Assembly (NCBI GenBank): GCA_045126855.1
Contig: JBGVPG010000024.1
Coordinates: 1-64,000 of the forward strand
Length of the DNA: 64,000 bases
Source of the DNA: UBA1740 sp045126855
GTDB lineage: Bacteria > Bacillota > Clostridia > Oscillospirales > CAG-272
Direction: 5' to 3'
The notes below the pieces were generated by a model. The model ran no database searches. It was not told the DNA's origin and worked only from the letters and a program-made list of their open reading frames with translations. Below are positions 34,191-42,040 of this stretch, piece after piece (the stretch's first letter is position 1; the number at the start of each line of letters is the position of its first letter). A program made the translations under genes and the position numbers.

Positions 34191-36149
34191 ATGGCTAGAA
34201 ATCTCGATGAACTTAAAAAGCAATATAACAGCGTCTCCCACGGTGTGTCCTTGCGAGGCGGTGGCCCCGGTCATCGTCACGGCTCCAGAGCAAAAGGTAA
34301 ACCCAAGAATTTTGGAAATACCGTTAAAAGACTTCTCTCATACGTTGGAAAATACAAGGCAAGGCTGATTCTCGTATTTGCCTGTATGATTCTTACCACT
34401 GTCAGCTCTCTGTGTGCAGGATATCTTATAGCTCCTATCATTAACCGTATTACTCTTGCAGTTAATCCTGCTGCCGTGCTTGACCCCAGCCCTCTTGAGA
34501 TTGCGGCTGACAGGGTAATAGAAGCCTTTGCATCTACACCGTTTATTTCAGGGCTCATGGTTAACACCGTGGCAGAGGTTAGTATATACGTTCTTGCTGC
34601 ATTGATCATTCTTGCTGTGGTGTACTCCATTTCCGCCTTCGGAAGCTATGTTCAGGGTAGATTAATGCTTTCGGTTTCCTTAAACTGTGTAGCAGGTATA
34701 AGAGACGACCTGTTTAAAGCTCTTCAGAAGCTTCCCGTAAGGTATTTTGACTCTCATCCCACGGGTGAGATTATGAGCCGATTTACCAACGACGTTGACA
34801 ATATTGACGTAATGCTTAACAACTCGCTGACATCTATCGTCAGCGGAGTAATCACTCTTGTTGGTACCTTCATCTTTATGCTTACCACCAACGTGTGGTT
34901 GACCTTGATCACCGTAGCGTTTATGCCGCTTTTGTTCTTCGCCGCAGGCACTATTGCAAAGAACTCATCAAAGTATTACAGCGCACAGCAGGCGGCTATC
35001 GGTGCTGTTAACGGATATATCGAGGAAACCATAAGCGGTCAGAAGGTTGTTAAGGTGTTCACTCACGAGGATGAGTGTATTGAGGAGATGAATTCACTTA
35101 ACGAGGACCTTCGTGATAAGCAGCAGAAGGCGCAGTTCTGGGGCGGTGTTACAGGTCCTATTATGCACAACATTAGCCTTATTTCCTATGCCGTAACTCT
35201 CGGTGTGGGTGGTATTCTGATTGTTCTTACAGGCTTTACTCCAGGTGCGCTTACCGTATTCGCAAATTACTCAAAACAGTTCTCTATGCCCATAAGCCAG
35301 CTTTCTCAGCAGGTTTCTACCTTCTTTGCTGCTATGGCAGGTGCGGAGCGTGTATTTGCAGTAATGGATGAAAATCCCGAGCCTGCTGACGCAGAGGGCG
35401 CAACAGACGAAAAAATTCTTGGCCACGTTATTATGGAGAACGTTACCTTCGGATATAATTCCGATAAAACTGTTCTTAGGAATATTTCTCTCTACGCAAG
35501 ACCGGGTCAGAAGATTGCCTTCGTTGGCTCAACAGGTGCAGGAAAAACCACAATTACAAATCTTCTCAACCGCTTCTACGATATTGAGGAGGGAACTATT
35601 ACTATTGATGGCAAGCCTCTGAAATCCTATAAGCGTGATTTCCTTCGCCAGAATATTGCAATGGTTCTCCAGGATACACATCTCTTCACAGGAACTGTTA
35701 TGGAGAATATCCGCTATGGCAGACTTGATGCCACCGATGAGGAGGTTATCGCGGCGGCAAAGACCGCAAGTGCACACAGCTTCATTATGCGACTTGAGAA
35801 GGGATATGATACCGTTCTCGAGGGTGACGGTGCAAACCTCTCTCAGGGACAGCGTCAGCTTCTTAATATCGCGCGTGCGGCACTCTCTAAAGCTCCTATT
35901 CTTGTCCTTGACGAGGCAACATCCTCTGTCGATACGAGAACAGAGCGTCATATCGAGCGTGGTATGGATAGACTTATGAAGGATAGAACGACATTTGTAA
36001 TTGCCCATAGACTCTCCACGGTTCGTAATTCCAATGCAATTATGGTTCTCGAGAAGGGCGAGATTATCGAGCGCGGTGACCACGACGATCTCCTTGCGCA
36101 GAAGGGCAGATACTACGAGCTTTATACAGGCTTAAAAGAACTTGATTAA
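34191..36149 (+). CDS. ABC exporter half-transporter, subunit 2 (canonical NBD)
   Basis: 652 residues. An N-terminal cytoplasmic extension of ~40 residues is rich in Gly, Arg, His and Lys (VSLRGGGPGHRHGSRAKGKPK). Six membrane helices follow. The ATPase has Walker A GSTGAGKTT, signature ANLSQGQRQLL, Walker B ILVLDEATSSVD with the catalytic Glu, and an intact H-loop His (VIAHRLST). With subunit 1 it forms one competent and one degenerate site. The gene ends at a strong hairpin shared with gltX on the other strand. Confidence 0.94.
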   Translation: MARNLDELKKQYNSVSHGVSLRGGGPGHRHGSRAKGKPKNFGNTVKRLLSYVGKYKARLILVFACMILTTVSSLCAGYLIAPIINRITLAVNPAAVLDPSPLEIAADRVIEAFASTPFISGLMVNTVAEVSIYVLAALIILAVVYSISAFGSYVQGRLMLSVSLNCVAGIRDDLFKALQKLPVRYFDSHPTGEIMSRFTNDVDNIDVMLNNSLTSIVSGVITLVGTFIFMLTTNVWLTLITVAFMPLLFFAAGTIAKNSSKYYSAQQAAIGAVNGYIEETISGQKVVKVFTHEDECIEEMNSLNEDLRDKQQKAQFWGGVTGPIMHNISLISYAVTLGVGGILIVLTGFTPGALTVFANYSKQFSMPISQLSQQVSTFFAAMAGAERVFAVMDENPEPADAEGATDEKILGHVIMENVTFGYNSDKTVLRNISLYARPGQKIAFVGSTGAGKTTITNLLNRFYDIEEGTITIDGKPLKSYKRDFLRQNIAMVLQDTHLFTGTVMENIRYGRLDATDEEVIAAAKTASAHSFIMRLEKGYDTVLEGDGANLSQGQRQLLNIARAALSKAPILVLDEATSSVDTRTERHIERGMDRLMKDRTTFVIAHRLSTVRNSNAIMVLEKGEIIERGDHDDLLAQKGRYYELYTGLKELD

Positions 36150-36153
36150 TATA

Positions 36154-36182
36154 AAAAGGCGAGTCCAAACGGACTCGCCTTA
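36154..36182 (-). terminator. Terminator of gltX (weakly bidirectional)
   Basis: The stem AAGGCGAGTCC (36156-36166) pairs perfectly with GGACTCGCCTT (36171-36181) around AAAC/GTTT. The T run is clear on the minus strand; on the plus side only a late T run follows, so it mainly ends gltX. Confidence 0.85.
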
Positions 36183-36197
36183 ACTGTTTTTATTGAA

Positions 36198-37643
36198 TTA
36201 TGCAAGTTTTGTGAGTGCAAGATCGATTCTCTTAAGAGACTCTTCCTTGCCGATAACTTCCATAATCTCTGTTGCTCCGCCGGGGGTCGCGCTCATACCG
36301 GAAACTGCAATACGAACGCACCACATAAGTGTTCCTGTCTTGATTGAGAGCTTTTCGGTAATGGGCATCAGCGCCGCAAAGAGGGTATCGTTATCAAAGC
36401 TGTCAACACCGCCAAGGATATCCTTAGCCTCGGTGAGAACGGTCTTTACGATCTCGAAGTCAGCAATCTTATTTTTCTTATTGAGGAAGAGTTCCTTTTC
36501 ATACTCGGGGAGAGTAATGAAGAACTCCATTTTCTCGTTGATTTCAGAAAGCTTTGCAATTCTGGTTTTGAGAAGACCAAGCATCTTGCTCTTGTTGATA
36601 TTTTCGGGAATCTCGACCTTAATGAACTTCTCAATAAGCTCATTAAATTTCTCGTCGTCAAGCTTGTGAATATACTCACCGTTGAACCAAAGAAGCTTTT
36701 CAAAGTCGAATACGGAGGGGGATTTTGAAACACCGTCAATGGTGAAGGCTTCCTTCAACTCATCAAGAGTGAAGAACTCCTGCTCGCCACCCTTAGGACA
36801 CCAGCCGAGAAGGGAAATATAGTTGATAATTGCCTCGGGAAGATAGCCGTCAGCAACAAGATCCTGGAAGGAAACTGCGCCGTGACGCTTTGAGAGCTTG
36901 GAAATATTGCCCTCGGCATCTTTACCCATAAGAAGAGGAAGGTGAACGTATGTGGGTCTTTCCCAACCGAAAGCATCGTAGAGAAGAACGTACTTGGGGG
37001 TGGAGGTAAGATACTCCGAGCCACGAACTACGTGGGTAACGCCCATGAGGTGGTCGTCTATAACGTGGCAGAAGTTATACGTGGGATAACCGTCAGCCTT
37101 CATAAGGATCTGATCCTGAAGCTCCTCGTTGTTCATGGAGATATCGCCAAACACCTCGTCGTGGTAGCTGGTAACACCCTCGGTAGGCATTTTCTGACGG
37201 ATAACGAAGGGCATACCCGCCTTGAGGTTAGCCTCTACCTCTTCCTTGGAGAGATTACGGCAATGCCTGTCATAGCCGCCGGTAGCGTCAGCCTCGTGAA
37301 GAGCCTCGAGACGCTCCTTTGTACAGAAGCAGTAGTATGCGTGGCCCATTTCAACAAGTTTCTTTGCATACTCCATATATATTTCCTTACGTTCGGACTG
37401 AACGTAGGGACCGTGGTCACCTCCAACGTCGGGACCCTCGTCCCAGAGAAGGCCGGTCATATTGAGGGTAGACTTAATTACGTCAGTTGCGCCCTCAACA
37501 AAGCGCTGCTGGTCGGTATCCTCAATACGAAGAATGAATGTACCGTCGTCATGCTTTCCGATAAGATAAGAATAAAGCGCGGTCCTGAGATTACCGATGT
37601 GCATATAACCTGTAGGGCTAGGCGCAAATCTTGTTACAGTCAT
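36198..37643 (-). CDS. gltX: Glutamate--tRNA ligase
   Basis: 481 residues, complete. The class I HIGH-type motif is RFAPSPTGYMHIGNLRTAL and the KMSKS-type motif is KLSKRHGAVSF. The catalytic domain and the helical anticodon-binding C-terminus are both present. It charges tRNA-Glu. Whether it is non-discriminating (also charging tRNA-Gln) cannot be told. It has its own promoter in a spacer shared with a divergent histidine kinase gene, and no T-box leader. Confidence 0.96.
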   Translation of the reverse strand: MTVTRFAPSPTGYMHIGNLRTALYSYLIGKHDDGTFILRIEDTDQQRFVEGATDVIKSTLNMTGLLWDEGPDVGGDHGPYVQSERKEIYMEYAKKLVEMGHAYYCFCTKERLEALHEADATGGYDRHCRNLSKEEVEANLKAGMPFVIRQKMPTEGVTSYHDEVFGDISMNNEELQDQILMKADGYPTYNFCHVIDDHLMGVTHVVRGSEYLTSTPKYVLLYDAFGWERPTYVHLPLLMGKDAEGNISKLSKRHGAVSFQDLVADGYLPEAIINYISLLGWCPKGGEQEFFTLDELKEAFTIDGVSKSPSVFDFEKLLWFNGEYIHKLDDEKFNELIEKFIKVEIPENINKSKMLGLLKTRIAKLSEINEKMEFFITLPEYEKELFLNKKNKIADFEIVKTVLTEAKDILGGVDSFDNDTLFAALMPITEKLSIKTGTLMWCVRIAVSGMSATPGGATEIMEVIGKEESLKRIDLALTKLA

Positions 37644-37683
37644 TTTTTTACTCCTTTTTTAAAAAAACGAAAATTCTTTTATA

Positions 37684-37712
37684 ATTTTAACACAAAATTA
37701 ATATTTAGTCAA
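37684..37712 (-). promoter_or_regulatory. Promoter of gltX
   Basis: On the minus strand the -35 is TTGACT (37712-37707) and the -10 TAAAAT (37689-37684), with a 17-base spacer. A ribosome binding site AAGGAG follows before the ATG at 37643. Confidence 0.72.
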
Positions 37713-37731
37713 TCCAAATGTGTAAAATTAT

Positions 37732-37760
37732 TTGACATTTCATGATAAAATATGTTAAAA
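37732..37760 (+). promoter_or_regulatory. Promoter of the histidine kinase gene
   Basis: Plus-strand -35 TTGACA (37732-37737) and -10 TTAAAA (37755-37760), with a 17-base spacer. It lies back to back with the gltX promoter. Confidence 0.65.
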
Positions 37761-37793
37761 TACTATGAAATGATCACGAATGGAGGTTGCCGT

Positions 37794-39293
37794 ATGTTTA
37801 AAACGTCCTTTTCAAAATATTTGGCTGCGTTTGTTATAACGATTTTTATAGCTTTCGCTATTCTGTCCGGTGTAATAACCGCACTGGTTCGTAACTATGC
37901 ATTCAGCGATACAGAAAACAGACTTAGCAAGGAGTGCGCAATTGTAGTCAATTTGATGTCAGACGTAGATAGCGAAACGTTGAATGAGAAGCTTTATGAC
38001 GTCGCAACGTCGATCGGACCTATGGTACGATTTAACTCGGACTATGACGTTGTAATAACAGATGCAACTGGAAAGACGCTTCTTTCTACTGCTCATTCTG
38101 ACAGCGATGACAAAACTCCTATAATTAATACCGAAAAGGGGCTTGGACAGATTCATCTTTCCTATTTTGAAAGGCAGACCGACGAAAACGGACAGGTTGG
38201 ATATATTTATAACGGTAAGGTCGGAGAGTCCCTTGAGGATCAGTATATGGTATATGCAAGGCCTGTAACCACTGATGGTGAGATAATTGCATACGTCATG
38301 ACTCTCGCTAACACTAACAGGGAAAACAATTTTGTAAGCGTAACCCGTAGGGTTGTAATTAATAGCTCTATCGGTGTTATGATAGCAGCGGTAGTTGCCG
38401 CTTACTTCATCACAGAACGAATCGTTCATCCTTTGCGTAAGATGACTGATGCGGCAAAAAAATTCGCCCGAGGAGACTTTTCAACCAGGGTAGAGGTCTT
38501 TAAACCAAATAGCGAGGTTGCAGAGCTGGCAAAGGCATTTAATAACATGGCTGATTCTCTTGAAAGTCTTGAAAAAATGCGAAACTCCTTCCTTGCAAAT
38601 ATCTCTCATGATTTACGTACTCCGATGACCACTATTTCCGGTTTTATCGACGGAATAAATTCCGGTGCAATTCCACCCGAAAAGCATGAATATTATCTTG
38701 GCGTTATTTCCGCAGAAGTTCACAGACTTTCGCGTCTCGTAAGTCAGCTGCTTGACGTTTCCAGACTTGAGAGTGGTGAACGGAAGTTCAATTATACAGA
38801 TTTTGATATAGCCGAGGTGGCGAGAATAATCCTTATTTCCTTTGAGCAGAAGATTGAGGATAAAAAGCTTGACGTCGAGTTTGATGCGGAGTTTGACGGC
38901 ATGTATGCTCTTGCTGACAAGGATGCTATATACCAGGTGCTTTACAATCTTTGTCATAATGCGGTGAAATTTGCCGCAGAGCAGGGGAAGTTCCGTATCA
39001 GTATAACACGTATTACCGACACGAAACTTAGAGTATCTGTCTTTGATCAGGGTCAGACCATCACAGAAGATGATGCTAAGTTGATCTTTGATAGGTTCTA
39101 TAAAACCGATGAAAGCCGTGGTCTAGATAAGAGTGGCGTAGGTCTTGGTTTGTATATATGTAAGACGATCATAGATGCACACGGTGAGACTATTGGAGTC
39201 GAACCGAAAGAAGATGGCTGCGAATTCTGGTTTACCGTGACGGAGGGAACTCAGCCTCAGAAGCGCAAACCACTTCCTGAAATTTCAGAATAG
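37794..39293 (+). CDS. Orphan membrane sensor histidine kinase
   Basis: 499 residues from the ATG at 37794 (TGGAGG at 37781-37786). Two membrane helices (about 8-31 and 182-202) bracket an extracytoplasmic sensor domain. HAMP, HisKA (phospho-His in FLANISHDLRTPM) and HATPase domains follow. The N-box is HNAVKFA, the F-box FDRFYKTDES and the G2-box GVGLGLYI. The G1 box reads DQGQT, a less common form of DxGxG. No response regulator is adjacent: gltX lies upstream on the other strand and a convergent DUF11 gene downstream. The signal and partner are unknown. Confidence 0.92.
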   Translation: MFKTSFSKYLAAFVITIFIAFAILSGVITALVRNYAFSDTENRLSKECAIVVNLMSDVDSETLNEKLYDVATSIGPMVRFNSDYDVVITDATGKTLLSTAHSDSDDKTPIINTEKGLGQIHLSYFERQTDENGQVGYIYNGKVGESLEDQYMVYARPVTTDGEIIAYVMTLANTNRENNFVSVTRRVVINSSIGVMIAAVVAAYFITERIVHPLRKMTDAAKKFARGDFSTRVEVFKPNSEVAELAKAFNNMADSLESLEKMRNSFLANISHDLRTPMTTISGFIDGINSGAIPPEKHEYYLGVISAEVHRLSRLVSQLLDVSRLESGERKFNYTDFDIAEVARIILISFEQKIEDKKLDVEFDAEFDGMYALADKDAIYQVLYNLCHNAVKFAAEQGKFRISITRITDTKLRVSVFDQGQTITEDDAKLIFDRFYKTDESRGLDKSGVGLGLYICKTIIDAHGETIGVEPKEDGCEFWFTVTEGTQPQKRKPLPEISE

Positions 39294-39296
39294 TAA

Positions 39297-39326
39297 AAAA
39301 CCGCGTTATTCAATAACGCGGTTTTG
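39297..39326. terminator. Bidirectional terminator
   Basis: The stem AACCGCGTTAT (39299-39309) pairs with ATAACGCGGTT (39313-39323) around TCA, with A and T runs outside. It is shared by the histidine kinase gene and the converging DUF11 gene. Confidence 0.9.
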
Positions 39327-39340
39327 ATTTTAGGCAGAAA

Positions 39341-40201
39341 CTATATTATGCCTGTTATAGTTAAAATCGCAACACCTGGAGTGCTTGTAAGTGCGCCCGT
39401 TACAGGATCACGTGTATAGGTTGCGGCAGGCACGGGTATTGCACCGCCAATAGTGGTGAATTGACCGCTCGCTTCGTCGTATGTGTAGCCAATTCCTTCA
39501 ACAAGAGAAGTTCCGTTCAGCGCTACGGTGATATTACTGAGTACCGGATTGAAGAGATCCGAAACTAGGAGATTGTCGGTTGCAATAACCTCGCTGTTTC
39601 CTGAGTTTTGAATGATAAAGGTGTAGGTGATCTGCTCTCCGCAGGTAACGGTATCGGGGGTAGCTGCTTTTGCGATCGAAAGATTGGGCTCATCTCTTGT
39701 GCCTATTTCGGCATTTGCGCTAAGGTTTTCACATAGTCCCTCGCCACTTACGGTAACGGAGTTATATATTTGTGATCCTTGGGAAACGGGAGCAAACTCG
39801 TTTGCTCTTACCTCGTAAAGGATTATAACGTTACCGCCTGCAGGAACCTCGATTCCACTTATGACAAGAGTATTATATGCCTGTACTGTGGGGGGTGCCT
39901 GAAGAAGGCCGTTCTGATAATAGAGAATCGATCCCTCTACGTAGGTTAAAGGAACCAACTGCTCCGTTCCGCCGGGTAGGGAATATGCGCCAAGATCGTC
40001 GATGAGAGTTAAATTCGTTTTTGCTGTCGCATCGGCATTGGAAAGAGTGATTGCGTAAACAATTCCGTCGCCCACACCATAGCTTGTGCTGACCGCGGTT
40101 TTGGTTAATGTTATGCCGGAAACAATTTCTCCTTCGGTAATATTTGAATTTGTTACTCTACCGCCAAAGGTGAGAGTTGCCTGATTGTAAAATGTTGCCA
40201 A
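39341..40201 (-). CDS. DUF11-repeat protein (beta-sandwich surface or coat type)
   Basis: 286 residues from a TTG start at 40201; AGGAG lies eight bases upstream and no ATG is nearby. Two DUF11-like beta-sandwich repeats are visible. One is about residues 30-110 (ITLTKTAVSTSYGVGDGIVYAITLSN); the second, about 165-286, opens with LSIAKAATPDTVTCGEQITYTF. The protein begins MATFYNQATLTF and has no signal peptide, membrane anchor or sorting signal. Such proteins recur in Clostridia and have been suspected as envelope or spore-layer components. A weak CATATACTA element upstream resembles a sporulation-sigma -10 (40244-40252). It is a single gene. Function is inferred only. Confidence 0.75.
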   Translation of the reverse strand: MATFYNQATLTFGGRVTNSNITEGEIVSGITLTKTAVSTSYGVGDGIVYAITLSNADATAKTNLTLIDDLGAYSLPGGTEQLVPLTYVEGSILYYQNGLLQAPPTVQAYNTLVISGIEVPAGGNVIILYEVRANEFAPVSQGSQIYNSVTVSGEGLCENLSANAEIGTRDEPNLSIAKAATPDTVTCGEQITYTFIIQNSGNSEVIATDNLLVSDLFNPVLSNITVALNGTSLVEGIGYTYDEASGQFTTIGGAIPVPAATYTRDPVTGALTSTPGVAILTITGII

Positions 40202-40288
40202 TTTTATCTCTCCTTGTTTTTATGGGAGTTTTCCTCCCGAATATAGTATATGAAAAATGGCGAATTTTGACATTTTAATAATATGCTA

Positions 40289-40317
40289 TTGACATTCCTT
40301 TTTTCATATGATAGAAT
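40289..40317 (+). promoter_or_regulatory. Promoter of tRNA-Leu
   Basis: The -35 is TTGACA (40289-40294) and the -10 TAGAAT (40312-40317), with a 17-base spacer. The mature tRNA begins at 40330. Confidence 0.8.
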
Positions 40318-40329
40318 AATCGTTGTTAT

Positions 40330-40412
40330 GCGGGTATGGCGGAATTGGCAGACGCGCCAGACTTAGGATCTGGTGTTTACACGTGCAGGTTCGACTCCTG
40401 TTACCCGCACCA
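40330..40412 (+). tRNA. tRNA-Leu (TAG anticodon)
   Basis: 83 nt including encoded CCA. The acceptor stem GCGGGTA pairs with TACCCGC, with discriminator A. The anticodon stem CCAGA/TCTGG surrounds loop CTTAGGA, giving TAG. The long variable arm is typical of class II tRNA, and the T-arm has the canonical GGTTCGACTCC. It has its own promoter and terminator. Confidence 0.97.
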
Positions 40413-40446
40413 AAAAAGTCGTATCATTTTGATACGACTTTTTTTA
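40413..40446 (+). terminator. Terminator of tRNA-Leu
   Basis: The stem AAAGTCGTATCA (40415-40426) pairs with TGATACGACTTT (40430-40441) around TTT and is followed by a T run. Confidence 0.93.
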
Positions 40447-40665
40447 TCCAAACCGCAGGTTTGGCATATCATCACGCTTCAGCGTGTATCTCATCAGCCC
40501 TTTGGGCTGTATATCATCACTCATCAGAGTGTATTTTCCTGCGGTTTGATGTGAGGAGCGAAGCGACGGATTAGCGAGGGACGAGCGTGTATACAATGCT
40601 TTACATTGATGATATCCAGCCACTTCGTACCTGATGATATACACTTTCTGCGAAAGTGATTAAAA
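40447..40665. repeat. Hairpin array with TGATGATATACA-type linkers after tRNA-Leu
   Basis: Short hairpins are separated by near-identical linkers. On the left side, stems such as CACGC/GCGTG (about 40473-40486), CAGCCC/GGGCTG (40495-40509) and CACTC/GAGTG are each followed by TGTATATCATCA-like sequence. On the right side the same linker appears reversed, as TGATGATATCC and TGATGATATACA, in front of CACTTT/GAAAGTG (about 40642-40658) and CAATG/CATTG. The two halves face each other around a GC-rich block (about 40553-40590, GAGCGAAGCGACG and GCGAGGGACGAGCG). No ORF is supported. A pattern this regular is not a by-product of a terminator. Function unknown. Confidence 0.7.
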
Positions 40666-40767
40666 TGCAAGCTTTTTATTTTTATCCGTAAAACATAAAT
40701 CGTTCACTTTATACCCCTTTCGTTAAATTTATGGGATATCGTTCAATTATTGATCTTTTAAAATTCC

Positions 40768-40796
40768 TTGATTTTAGTCAAATTTTATGCTATAAT
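40768..40796 (+). promoter_or_regulatory. Promoter of the 40843 membrane gene
   Basis: The -35 is TTGATT (40768-40773) and the -10 TATAAT (40791-40796), with a 17-base spacer. It proves that the longest ORF start (TTG at 40768) is not the real start. Confidence 0.75.
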
Positions 40797-40842
40797 ATAT
40801 TCACCTATAAATAAAATTATGGCGAGGAGGATGTTGACAAGT

Positions 40843-41709
40843 ATGGCAATAAAGACGACAAAAAATGAAAATATATATTTTGTAATTAATTGCTTGGTTA
40901 TTTTAATTGTTGGATTTGGAATATTTATTTACTCAATACATCCCGATCTTACTGACTTTCGAAATTCTATATATGGATTAATAGTTTATTTTTTGGTTTT
41001 AGCAGGAATAATACTGTATGTAACTTTATCACGTAAAATCAGTATGCCGTTGTTAGGTAAAATCACAGTTTGGGTATATGGATTGTTATTTTTATTATCG
41101 GGCATTTTCGATTTTGGAAGAATAGAAATGTTATTCTTTTTTATATACGCCATAGTTAATGTTTGTATCGCTATATATTTATATAAAAAACACGGTATTG
41201 ATTATAAAAGCGTTTGGCTATTCGGTGCCTTTTCATATTTATCAACTGCGTTTATTGTGTTAAGGGTAAAATACTTGCACGATGAGTTTACTTCACCTTT
41301 TATGTGGGCGGCAATAATCGTATCAATTATAGTATTTATTCCGTTTTTAATTTATGCTATAAAATATTATATGCCATATAGAGAGTGGGAGAACGTCATC
41401 GGCGTGCCTTTTTCGGCGTTGCTGTGCAGCTTTGTATTTGTATGGTTGACAGTCTCATCTATGAATGTTTATTTGGACACGTCTGCTCCTACATATGAGG
41501 AATATATCATTATGGACAAAGATATTAGAGCAGGTTCAAGGCAGGCAACAACTTATGAGTTTGAAGTCAAAAAAGACGACACTACTTTTACGATAGGCGT
41601 GTCTGAAACAACATATTATAGCCATGAGATAAATGATACAATTAAGTTATCCATATATAGCGGAGCATTTAACGAGCCATATTGTATACATGAAAACAAC
41701 AGCGACTAA
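40843..41709 (+). CDS. Polytopic membrane protein, function unknown (AT-rich)
   Basis: 288 residues from the ATG at 40843, chosen because GAGGAGG (40824-40830) precedes it and the longer ORF runs into the promoter; spacing is a little long. About seven hydrophobic segments (roughly residues 12-225) are followed by a ~65-residue C-terminal soluble domain containing IRAGSRQATTYEFEVKKDD, which could lie outside. No family was recognised. Codon use is strongly AT-rich, like the 768-1437 pair, and it also lies right after a tRNA and hairpin array. This suggests a laterally acquired gene at a tRNA-linked site. Confidence 0.78.
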   Translation: MAIKTTKNENIYFVINCLVILIVGFGIFIYSIHPDLTDFRNSIYGLIVYFLVLAGIILYVTLSRKISMPLLGKITVWVYGLLFLLSGIFDFGRIEMLFFFIYAIVNVCIAIYLYKKHGIDYKSVWLFGAFSYLSTAFIVLRVKYLHDEFTSPFMWAAIIVSIIVFIPFLIYAIKYYMPYREWENVIGVPFSALLCSFVFVWLTVSSMNVYLDTSAPTYEEYIIMDKDIRAGSRQATTYEFEVKKDDTTFTIGVSETTYYSHEINDTIKLSIYSGAFNEPYCIHENNSD

Positions 41710-41978
41710 TGTATTAACTTCCAATTTATCAAATTAAAATGGGCGCAAACTCTTTCACCGAAATGCACCCATAACTCTAAATTTCGCACCCATTGTAAAT
41801 GGTATCCAAATTTTAGATTGTTCACACAAAAGGATGCTTGTCGTACAACGATCAAGCATCTTTTTCCTTTTAAGGCAGTCTCCAGGCATTGATGTTTGCT
41901 ACGCAAACCAAGTTCGGTTTACCCGTTGGCAAATGTTGCGCCCGAAGCAAAAAGACACTTCGCTTTTTTACGTATATT
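41710..41978. other. Intergenic region with terminator and hairpins
   Basis: A terminator (stem GATGCTTG 41833-41840 with CAAGCATC 41853-41860, then a T run) ends the membrane gene. The left part (41735-41800) holds two near-repeats of GGGCGCAAA/CGCACCCAT type. From 41881 on, a GTTTGC/GCAAAC hairpin (41894-41908) lies in an 18-base sequence also found at 522-539, followed by smaller GC-rich hairpins up to about 41975. No gene was found here. Confidence 0.7.
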
Positions 41979-41979
41979 A

Positions 41980-42008
41980 TTGAAAAATTGATATTTATAT
42001 GATATAAT
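41980..42008 (+). promoter_or_regulatory. Promoter of the pectate lyase gene
   Basis: The -35 is TTGAAA (41980-41985) and the -10 TATAAT (42003-42008), with a 17-base spacer. A ribosome binding site AAGGAGA follows before the ATG at 42041. Confidence 0.75.
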
Positions 42009-42040
42009 TATTTTAACAAGCAAAATATAAGGAGACTTTT

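Noticed and set aside
37644..37793. T-box riboswitch before gltX
   Set aside because: The leader is too short and no T-box sequence or antiterminator pairing was found.
40323..40574. ORFs across tRNA-Leu and the hairpin array
   Set aside because: They overlap a clear tRNA and repetitive hairpins; composition and lack of a site argue against coding.
40447..40665. CRISPR array or REP element
   Set aside because: Linkers occur in opposite orientation and hairpins vary; no cas or REP-associated tyrosine transposase is in the window.
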